Shown here: positions 27,480 through 34,554 of the stretch, one piece after another | Numbering within the stretch: the stretch's first letter is position 1 | Layout of the letters: each line of letters begins with the position of its first letter | Assembly: GCA_020056455.1 (NCBI GenBank) | Contig: JAGVHR010000014.1 | Location: 1-34,554 of the forward strand | DNA from: Thermodesulfovibrionales bacterium | Lineage (GTDB): Bacteria; Nitrospirota; Thermodesulfovibrionia; Thermodesulfovibrionales; UBA6898 | Length of the DNA: 34,554 bases | Direction of reading: 5' to 3' | Program-made: the position numbers and the translations under genes | Notes under the pieces: generated by a model | Databases searched by the model: none | The model's input: only the letters and a program-made list of their open reading frames with translations | What the model was told of the DNA's origin: nothing

Positions 27480-30400
27480 AAGACAGGTCCCAGAACAACT
27501 TTTTTAGCTTCAAGGGCCTTAATCATTGCCTTTGAATATTTGCCGCCGCTGAAGGTCATCGCCCGCTTGTACGCGGTGCGAAAGGCTTTGTTTTCTTTGT
27601 AGCGGGTCAAAAATTCAGAGGGATCAGTCAGTAAGCGACTGCTGCAGCCAAGAATGAACACGTCAACTACCCCAGCCTCTGTGCCCTTTCCCTGATTTAT
27701 CCTGGCAGCCATGTCAAATAGTCTGCCATATGAAAAGACAGGCCGCGCCATGGGCACATCAGCAGCTTCAGCAGCCAATGAGAGAAAAAGCTTCTGAATA
27801 TCGTAAATAAAACAGTCCGGCCCATAGAGCATCCGGAGTTGCCGTATGGCATGCCGCTTTCTCTCAATCAGCGCCTTGTCGCGGGCAAGCTCTTCCAGCC
27901 GCTCAGGCAGGGCCTGGATGTCTTCCAGTCGCTCAGCGCACGAAACAGTCGCTTCTTCCCATAGCGCAGCGCTGCCGGGCGGGAGATAAGAGTCGGCCAA
28001 TACAACCGGAATTGACCCGCACCCAAGCGCTTCCCACAGGCGCACCGAATTCGGTCCCGGGCCGGAAGGGCACAACGAGAAGATGCTTTCTTCCAGAATC
28101 TCCTGCAATTTCAGAGGCGCAGATTTATCTGTGAACTCCTGTGCGCTATCCGCACTGGCCATGACTTTGTTCAACTGTTGATGATTACGTGTCAAAACGA
28201 TACCGCGTTTGTCTCCGGCAATGCTGTCGATAATCATCTTGGGGGTTTCAGTCAGACAGGTTCCCGTAGATACTGCCTCAACAAAGGAAAAGAGATATTT
28301 CCTGTCTGTATCACCGTAGGCAGAGCAATCTGAGGTCGGCACCGCAGCGAGCGGAAACGGCAATATCTTAATGTCTTTGTGTTCGGGAAAATAATCCTGT
28401 CCCTTAACAGCATGCGCCCAGAAAACATGAGTAATGCCGGTCTCCGCAAAAATATGCTGATATTTCAGCATATGGATATGCTGGCAAACAGTGATAACGA
28501 ACTTATATCCCTTGAGCTGAAGTCTTGCGTTTTCAAGAGCTTTCATTAAACTGCTGCCTGTCAGCTTTTTTGAATTCAACTGTTTAATAAGCGTGGCCCA
28601 GGGAAATCCGAAATACATTGCCCCCGGCGTTCCGGGCAGTAATTTGACGGCCTGCGAGAAGGCCTGCTTTTCGGTAATAGCAGGAGGCTGCTGCCATTCA
28701 GCGTCATAGGCAAGGATGGAGCGCAGTTGTTTCATGCGCTGTTTGTCGCCTGCCGGATTGGGATCGGCTGAATGGGATTTGGGCAGCGGAGCAGATTCCG
28801 GTTTCATTGTCCTGCCTTTTGAAAATCGGTTTGTAACGCCCTTTTTTTCTATGACCGTCTTTTCTCTAGGTCGGGCCGCGCAGACCACATTTGCCTGTAG
28901 CGCATCCCTCTGGACATACAGTCGCTGAAACGCATTGTCCCGCTTTTCCATAGACAGAGCGGCTTCGACTTCAGCGTTATACTCATCCCGCATTGTTATG
29001 GAAAGCTGACCGTCCCTTTTGCGGAATGCGCCCAAAGGTTTTCCAGACTGATAGTATTCGGCATGGAGAGCGAACTCTCGCCACAAGGCCCAGTCTCCGG
29101 CCAGTTTATAGCTCTGCAAGACATGCATAGCCTTTAGCCACAGGCTTTTTTTGAAGAACATGCCTTCCTGCTGGAGATGACGCCAGTGGAAGTCGCGGCC
29201 GTCGCACAGACCTTCGCGGATGACTGCCGAAGGCGTGAGATTGGGACCGCCTCCAATCTTATTGCCGTCCCGGTCAATAATAAAGGCGGGGCTGCCTATC
29301 CATTCGATTTCAGGATGATCAGCTGCTATTGTTGTGATAGTTGCCAGGGCATCAGGAAGAAGAATATCGTCTCCATTTATCCAGGTCATGAAATCAGTCA
29401 ACGCCATATTCATAATGCCAAATCCCTTTAAGATGGCATTATATACTCCCTGATCTGCCTTGCTGGACCACGTAAAGCTGACTCCACGGCACTGCACATG
29501 AGGATTAGGCTTTGAAAGCTCCTTTTCCCAATGCCTCAACCTGGCAACTGTCCCATCGGCTGATCCCCCGTCCTGGATATGGTAATTGATGGAAAAATCG
29601 CCTGCCTGACTGACGACGCTCTGAATGGTTCTGTCTATAGTGTCAACAGCATTCAGGCAAGGGGTGACAATAGACAAGACTCCTGCCGCATTTCTTGGGT
29701 TTTCGGATGGATCTGCTGCTTTATTTGAGCTGTGAGGTAACTTAAAAATAGATAATTCAGCCGGATCAACATTGAAGAGATCAGGAGCATCGATCAAAGG
29801 AATCTCTGCTGTTTTACGAAATATTTCATCGAGCAAGGATAGTGAGGGATGCATATTATCCGTATGCGTATTTGATAATATTTTGTCGATATAATTATCA
29901 GATGAATTGAGACTTCTATAAATTTTTCCTGCGGAAACAGCTGCTTTTTTATAAGATGGGAAATCATCTATAAGCTTCCGAAGGGCTTCAATATAGCTAT
30001 CGATATTTGAACCGGTCAGGCCATTGCCGGTTGTTATCAGCGATGATGGGAAAGTATTTTCTGTAGTCAGTATGACTTTGCCTGTAGTCAAGGCTTCTAC
30101 GGCGATGCCCGACCCCCGGATCTGATAGCGCTGCCGGTCATATAACAGCAAAATGATGTCAGATGAGATTATCAGCTGCGAATAATCTACAGAAGACAAG
30201 GCTGAATCATAAAGTTTCACATAATCTGTCGGATATTGGCGCAATTCATCAAGAGCCTTTAGAATATTTGGCGTATAACCTACAAACTGGGGTGTGGCTT
30301 GTATATTAAAACATATCCTGTTGGAATGGCCGTGACTATCAAAAAGTTGCCGGACCAGCTGAGGGAGATGAAGGAATCCTTTTTCCTCTCTTGCTGTCCC

Positions 30401-31030
30401 CGGATAAAATATAGTGATCTTTCCGGATGTCTTGTTTCCGTTGCGGTCGGCATGCCACATTGGCGGCGGAAGTTCCAGAGGCAGAACACTACTGTTGAAT
30501 GCAGCGCTGAAATATTCAGCCAACGGTCTTGTCTCCGCATATAGTTTGATTCTATTTGATTGCTTTATCAGGGCTTTTAATGAATCGGTTATTTTATCAA
30601 AATCAACACTCCTCGCATGCGGCATGACTTCACGGTCGTACGGTGTGCATAGGTGAAAATATGGAAGAAGAGCAGGATCAATGGTTGAGAAGATATGCGC
30701 TATAGCAGCATAGGTAAAACCGTCAGCTGTATGAAATAAAATATGATCTTCCGGAGCACATCCAATCTGCCTGATACCATTCAGGATTTCTGCTGCAAAT
30801 TCTAAATGGTATGATGAGTTATCCTTGAATTTAAACCTTTCATACATCGAGTAAGTAAAGGCCTTATACACGCGGATGGATTCGGAATCAACAGCGTCGG
30901 ATTTCTTATTGGCAAGCCACGCGATATGAATATTTTTTGCTTTTGCACCATTGGATATATTAACGGCAAGCTCATAATGATGGCCCTGTGTTGTGAATAG
31001 CGACGGATCTGCAATTACTAATTTTCTCAT
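27476..31030 (-). CDS. 1184-aa multidomain glycosyltransferase (N-terminal GT-B-like, central GT2, C-terminal exostosin/GT47-like)
   Basis: GT-B-like region (KITIFYPGTAREEKGFLHLPQLVRQL...LLLYDRQRYQIRGSGIAVEALTTGKVILTT); GT2 region (VLSIVTPCLNAVDTIDRTIQSVVSQAG...QDGGSADGTVARLR...WINGDDILLPDAL); exostosin-like region (SIFSLCPSGPGPNSVRLWEALGCGSIPVVLADSYLPP). Confidence 0.8.
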   Translation of the reverse strand: MRKLVIADPSLFTTQGHHYELAVNISNGAKAKNIHIAWLANKKSDAVDSESIRVYKAFTYSMYERFKFKDNSSYHLEFAAEILNGIRQIGCAPEDHILFHTADGFTYAAIAHIFSTIDPALLPYFHLCTPYDREVMPHARSVDFDKITDSLKALIKQSNRIKLYAETRPLAEYFSAAFNSSVLPLELPPPMWHADRNGNKTSGKITIFYPGTAREEKGFLHLPQLVRQLFDSHGHSNRICFNIQATPQFVGYTPNILKALDELRQYPTDYVKLYDSALSSVDYSQLIISSDIILLLYDRQRYQIRGSGIAVEALTTGKVILTTENTFPSSLITTGNGLTGSNIDSYIEALRKLIDDFPSYKKAAVSAGKIYRSLNSSDNYIDKILSNTHTDNMHPSLSLLDEIFRKTAEIPLIDAPDLFNVDPAELSIFKLPHSSNKAADPSENPRNAAGVLSIVTPCLNAVDTIDRTIQSVVSQAGDFSINYHIQDGGSADGTVARLRHWEKELSKPNPHVQCRGVSFTWSSKADQGVYNAILKGFGIMNMALTDFMTWINGDDILLPDALATITTIAADHPEIEWIGSPAFIIDRDGNKIGGGPNLTPSAVIREGLCDGRDFHWRHLQQEGMFFKKSLWLKAMHVLQSYKLAGDWALWREFALHAEYYQSGKPLGAFRKRDGQLSITMRDEYNAEVEAALSMEKRDNAFQRLYVQRDALQANVVCAARPREKTVIEKKGVTNRFSKGRTMKPESAPLPKSHSADPNPAGDKQRMKQLRSILAYDAEWQQPPAITEKQAFSQAVKLLPGTPGAMYFGFPWATLIKQLNSKKLTGSSLMKALENARLQLKGYKFVITVCQHIHMLKYQHIFAETGITHVFWAHAVKGQDYFPEHKDIKILPFPLAAVPTSDCSAYGDTDRKYLFSFVEAVSTGTCLTETPKMIIDSIAGDKRGIVLTRNHQQLNKVMASADSAQEFTDKSAPLKLQEILEESIFSLCPSGPGPNSVRLWEALGCGSIPVVLADSYLPPGSAALWEEATVSCAERLEDIQALPERLEELARDKALIERKRHAIRQLRMLYGPDCFIYDIQKLFLSLAAEAADVPMARPVFSYGRLFDMAARINQGKGTEAGVVDVFILGCSSRLLTDPSEFLTRYKENKAFRTAYKRAMTFSGGKYSKAMIKALEAKKVVLGPVL

Positions 31031-31848
31031 ACGTGAGCATATTCTTCTTTATCAAAAAAGTTCCACACCTCAACAGGTTCGATCATATTAAAAGGCGGGT
31101 TTCTGTACCTGTCGCCGCTAAAATGCGTTGATTCCGGACCCAGGCCAAAATTATAAATGGTTCTTCTGGATGTTCGGCGATGCTTATACCCATACAAGGC
31201 AGAAAGCAGACAAAGAGTCTCATCCCAGGCAAAAAAATTCTTTAAAGTGGAGGATGGCTGTCTGCCTGGAGTGACCTCTATGCGGTCGAGTATCTCAGGG
31301 GTAAGCGCCTTATTGATAAACTTGAGATAATTCTCCTCAGTCAACGAATAAACCTGTATCAGAGGTTTTAGAATTGTACGCAGCTTTTTGCTCGTTGTAG
31401 CCCAACCCCATCCCTGAAACCGTCCGAATTTTGTCTCGTCCTCACCAGGGACATAGAAGGGGTGTCCATAAACAGAGAAAATATCCGGTTCTGATTCAAT
31501 GGCCTTAAGGTCATCCCTGAAAATTCTGACAGCATTCTGAGTAGGGAAACAGTCATCTTCCAATACCAGAATATGATCAGCTTCTTTGGAAGTTTCGTAG
31601 AGAGCCTGAAGTATAATCTTTCGAAAACCAAAATTGCCTCTGTGTTTTACAATACGGCGGACCCCAAATTGCTTTGCAATTTCATATGTCTTGTCGGTCT
31701 TTTTCCTCAACGTGGGTGAACCCTGATCGCCGTCGATCCATACGTCTGTAAACTCAAGAGCTTCCTGACGTCTTAAGCTTTCCAGAACAATTTGTAGAAA
31801 ATCAGACCGTGTATGAGAAAATACAAGAATCCTGAATTTACTGCTCAT
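31027..31848 (-). CDS. GT-A-like glycosyltransferase
   Basis: FRILVFSHTRSDFLQIVLESLRRQ...DVWIDGDQGSP...HILVLEDDCFPTQNAVRIFRDDL (DxD-like EDDC); GRFQGWGWATTSKKL. 4-nt overlap with the 1184-aa gene. Confidence 0.72.
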   Translation of the reverse strand: MSSKFRILVFSHTRSDFLQIVLESLRRQEALEFTDVWIDGDQGSPTLRKKTDKTYEIAKQFGVRRIVKHRGNFGFRKIILQALYETSKEADHILVLEDDCFPTQNAVRIFRDDLKAIESEPDIFSVYGHPFYVPGEDETKFGRFQGWGWATTSKKLRTILKPLIQVYSLTEENYLKFINKALTPEILDRIEVTPGRQPSSTLKNFFAWDETLCLLSALYGYKHRRTSRRTIYNFGLGPESTHFSGDRYRNPPFNMIEPVEVWNFFDKEEYAHV

Positions 31849-31917
31849 GCTGAATATGACCTCCTGAACAAATATAACGGTTTCGCAGCAGATAACATCT
31901 GAGCCTCATCTGCAAGG

Positions 31918-33123
31918 CTAAATAGAGTTTTTTGAACCAATACTGTCAACTTCCATGTCATCGCACCAGCATGAAGTGCAGATTATTCTGCTCTCATCGC
32001 AGCGATGCTTATATTTTCCCGCGACCTTCAGGACTTCGCTCATTAACCCATTTTCCAGCTTTGTGGGGTTAAGCCCCAGGCTGAGGAATTTTTCGTTTTT
32101 CACCAGGAGATCGTTTTTCGGCGCTTCTTTTCGCGGATTTTTGTAATAGCGAATTTCCGCTCCGGTGGCCTGAGACACGAGTTCAGCCAGGTACTTCACG
32201 GAATGGGTCTCCGTGGCCTGGTTGAAGATTGCCACTTTTGACCCGGCATCCGGCGGATTGTCTATGGCCAGCCGTACGCATCTGACAGTATCCCGAATAT
32301 GGATGAAGGCCCTGGTCTGTCCGCCGGTGCCGTGTACTGTAAGCGGGTGATTCACAACAGCCTGCATGAGAAACCTGTTTAGAACTGTACCGTAATCCCC
32401 GTCATAATCAAAGCGGTTGATCAAAATTTCATCAAGGTCGGTCTCGTCTGTAGTCGTCCCCCAGACAACCCCCTGGTGCAGATCTGTAACCCTCAGCCCG
32501 TCGTTTTTATTGTAGAAGTAGAACATAAGGGCGTCCTGGGTCTTGGTCATGTGGTAGATGCTCCCAGGGCTGGCAGGATAGAGAATATCCAGTTCTTTCT
32601 GACCCTGATCGGTTTCTACAAGGACCTTCAGATATCCTTCGGGTATTTGCAGCCCGGCTGTCTGATAGCCATAGACTCCCATGGTCCCAAGGTGTACCAC
32701 ATGAACATCAAGCTTTGATTCAACAATAGCTGCTAAAAGATTGTTGGTGGCATTGAGATTGTTGTCAACCGTATATCGTTTATGGTAAGACGACTTCATT
32801 GAATATGGCGCGGCACGCTGTTCCGCGAAATGGACAACTGCATCCGGTTCGAATTCCCTGATCAGGGTGAGAAGGCGATGATAGTTTTTGGCGATATCAA
32901 AATTGTAGAAAGGTATCTTTTTTCCGGTCAATTCCTCCCAGCGCTTGATTCTTTTGAATATGCTGGAGATCGGAGTGAGAGAGTCACATCCCAGTTCAAT
33001 ATCTATCTTCCTTCTGGAGAGATTGTCTACGATTACCACCTCATAACCCTGCCTGGACAGGAAAAGAGCTGTGGGCCAGCCGCAAAAGCCGTCTCCGCCG
33101 AATATGATTATTTTCTTGTTCAT
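31918..33123 (-). CDS. sqdB: UDP-sulfoquinovose synthase-like NAD-dependent epimerase (SQD1/SqdB/Agl3 family)
   Basis: GGDGFCGWPTALFLSRQGYEVVIVDNLSRRKIDIELGCDSLTPISSI; VVHFAEQRAAPYSMK; LGTMGVYGY; SIYHMTKTQDA; HQGVVWGTTTDETDLDEILINRFDYDGDYGTVLNRFLMQAVVNHPLTVHGTGGQTRAFIHIRDTV: very close to plant SQD1 motifs from memory. Confidence 0.88.
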   Translation of the reverse strand: MNKKIIIFGGDGFCGWPTALFLSRQGYEVVIVDNLSRRKIDIELGCDSLTPISSIFKRIKRWEELTGKKIPFYNFDIAKNYHRLLTLIREFEPDAVVHFAEQRAAPYSMKSSYHKRYTVDNNLNATNNLLAAIVESKLDVHVVHLGTMGVYGYQTAGLQIPEGYLKVLVETDQGQKELDILYPASPGSIYHMTKTQDALMFYFYNKNDGLRVTDLHQGVVWGTTTDETDLDEILINRFDYDGDYGTVLNRFLMQAVVNHPLTVHGTGGQTRAFIHIRDTVRCVRLAIDNPPDAGSKVAIFNQATETHSVKYLAELVSQATGAEIRYYKNPRKEAPKNDLLVKNEKFLSLGLNPTKLENGLMSEVLKVAGKYKHRCDESRIICTSCWCDDMEVDSIGSKNSI

Positions 33124-33156
33124 ATGATTTTCTCCTATTGATTCAATATGTTAAGG

Positions 33157-33193
33157 TGAACAGGTCTCCTGACTATTAATCAGAGTCTGTTCA
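33157..33193 (-). other. Inverted repeat / hairpin between the sulfotransferase and sqdB
   Basis: TGAACAG (33157-33163) pairs with CTGTTCA (33187-33193), with inner CTC.TGA/TCAGAG pairing and loop CTATTAA; no clear T-tract. Confidence 0.4.
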
Positions 33194-33204
33194 TATTACA
33201 GTAG

Positions 33205-34152
33205 TTACTTTTTATAGCACAGACGAGCAACAAGTTCAATATATGAGTCACATTTTTCAGCATTATTAATAAATTCCTCATTGGCTTCCCTTCTGGGCCG
33301 CAGTTCAATTGTGGCCCCTTTCCTGCCGCTGTCGCCTGAAAAATGAAATGTATCAAAGGTGTCAATAAAGGTTTCAGAGTAATTGAAACCAAAGACCCGG
33401 CATATTTCAACCATAGTAGCTGCCGGGGCACTGACAAAGTCTTCATACCGGAAAACAGGAACATTTTCATATGCATCGAGGAAGGCGTGATAGCGGCGGC
33501 AATATTCGTCAAAAGTGTTAGGCTTGAAATGTTGCCATCCAAGTTTTTCCAATGATAAGAAACTGTCGATCGGCTCCCGAACAGTGACAATTGAAATCGT
33601 TTGAAAACGACTGCTGACCATGGAAAGCATCGTCGGCCTGCGGGCCACTTCGTTTCCCGTAAGAAATTGACTATGGCTATGGTCCCGCAGAAGAAGCCGC
33701 TTCCCAATTGAGCCAAATTCATTACGCACAAGATTCAAATTCTCAAGGAAAAGCCTAACCAGCAGGTCATCAGACACTTTCTGATTTCCCTGCCGCAATA
33801 AAGAAGGCATATCTGTAGGTGTAAACGACGGTTTATCGGCCTTGAATGTCATGGTGCTCAGCGGATCAACTTCATTGAGCGCCATAACATTGGGCATCGC
33901 AGCCAGGCACTTAGTGATCAGAGTGCCGCCTGTGCAGGACAGGTGATGGATAGTCCGAATCGGCTCGAGGGCGTGCGCTGTGTTTTGCCTGCAAAGTTCA
34001 ATGCATTGTTCAAACAAACTGGGTTGAATGGCGCTCGCCCTTGCCGGCAAGGCATTGCAGGTCCTGTCAGAGGCAAGCAATTCAAGCGCGTCATCAAGAA
34101 CTTCAGCAAGCTGCCTAAGCTCCGGCAGCGCGGCAAGCTTTCGCACGTCCAT
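33205..34152 (-). CDS. Sulfotransferase-family protein
   Basis: RTIHHLSCTGGTLITKCLAAMPNVMALNEVDP (5'-PSB-like loop), SIVTVREPIDSFLSLEKLGW (3'-PB-like motif), VFRYEDFVSAPAATMVEICRVFGF. Confidence 0.8.
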   Translation of the reverse strand: MDVRKLAALPELRQLAEVLDDALELLASDRTCNALPARASAIQPSLFEQCIELCRQNTAHALEPIRTIHHLSCTGGTLITKCLAAMPNVMALNEVDPLSTMTFKADKPSFTPTDMPSLLRQGNQKVSDDLLVRLFLENLNLVRNEFGSIGKRLLLRDHSHSQFLTGNEVARRPTMLSMVSSRFQTISIVTVREPIDSFLSLEKLGWQHFKPNTFDEYCRRYHAFLDAYENVPVFRYEDFVSAPAATMVEICRVFGFNYSETFIDTFDTFHFSGDSGRKGATIELRPRREANEEFINNAEKCDSYIELVARLCYKK

Positions 34153-34553
34153 CAGGTTCGCTTCGCTTTTTTTGTTAAACGTTGGGCAGGGCTACGCCGC
34201 TTCAGAGGGGTTATTGTCTGCCTTTTTGCAGGCAATGCCTGGTGTTCCCTAAGCTGATGAAAATACTGAGCAGCCGACTGGAGGCGCTCTTCCAATCTAC
34301 TGAGCAGGTGGCGCTGTTGCTCTTGCGCAGCCATCGCCTCCTTATATCGCTGCTGTAGGTCCTGCAGGTCTGATTCACGCAAAATATGCAGCTTTGTAGA
34401 TAGATTTGCGGTTTGACGAGCCTGAAGCAGCTCAGTCGTGAGCAGCTCGATCCTGGCCTGACGTTCATCAGAAAGTTTAGCGAGCCCAGCTCTGGCCTTA
34501 TTGGCCTCTTCAAGCTGAGACAGGCGATTCGCCGCAAGTTTAGCCTGTTCGTC
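34152..34553 (-). CDS. Coiled-coil protein, C-terminal fragment (continues beyond right edge)
   Basis: Open frame from the edge: DEQAKLAANRLSQLEEANKARAGLAKLSDERQARIELLTTELLQARQTANLSTKLHILRESDLQDLQQRYKEAMAAQEQQRHLLSRLEERLQSAAQYFHQLREHQ...KKAKRT*. The listed 34152-34382 ORF is only its 3' part (TTG start). Confidence 0.7.
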   Translation of the reverse strand, partial: DEQAKLAANRLSQLEEANKARAGLAKLSDERQARIELLTTELLQARQTANLSTKLHILRESDLQDLQQRYKEAMAAQEQQRHLLSRLEERLQSAAQYFHQLREHQALPAKRQTITPLKRRSPAQRLTKKAKRT

Positions 34554-34554
34554 C

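Noticed and set aside
33180-33731. 183-aa minus-strand ORF overlapping the sulfotransferase
   Set aside because: Out-of-frame shadow of the sulfotransferase frame, which carries the recognisable motifs.
34140-34160. Frameshift splitting one coiled-coil sulfotransferase gene
   Set aside because: Considered, but the clean TGATG overlap is a normal coupled arrangement and the sulfotransferase ORF has a plausible own start; cannot be excluded without reads or homologs.

Overview
The window reads as a bacterial chromosome segment; Nitrospirota-like is only a guess from gene order and was not tested. The left end is a translation/RNA block: infB 3' end, rbfA, nrnA-like DHH phosphoesterase, truB. 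A type IV pilus assembly operon pilMNOPQ follows, then aroC. Convergent with aroC is a compact minus-strand type II secretion-type operon, read gspE-F-H-I-J-K-L-M, with no recognisable gspC, gspD or gspG. The middle holds tRNA-Pro(TGG), a TPR lipoprotein, a CYTH/class IV adenylate cyclase-like protein, an HU-family protein, a double UspA protein, a CaCA-type exchanger, a BioF-like enzyme, a SufR-like regulator and a secreted pectate-lyase-like beta-helix protein. The right third is a minus-strand glycan cluster: GDP-fucose synthesis (gmd, fcl), a GT10 fucosyltransferase-like protein, a 1184-aa protein with three apparent glycosyltransferase modules, a further GT-A-like protein, an SQD1/SqdB-like UDP-sulfoquinovose synthase, a sulfotransferase, and a coiled-coil ORF running off the edge. 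The most interesting points are the predicted fucosylated, sulfated/sulfonated glycan pathway, side-by-side split (PilM/PilN) and fused (GspL) platform modules, a palindromic MITE-like element between infB and rbfA, a lipobox on the PilQ secretin, and promoter-like boxes placed almost on the start codons of pilM and gspE. All family calls come from reading motifs; no database search was run.
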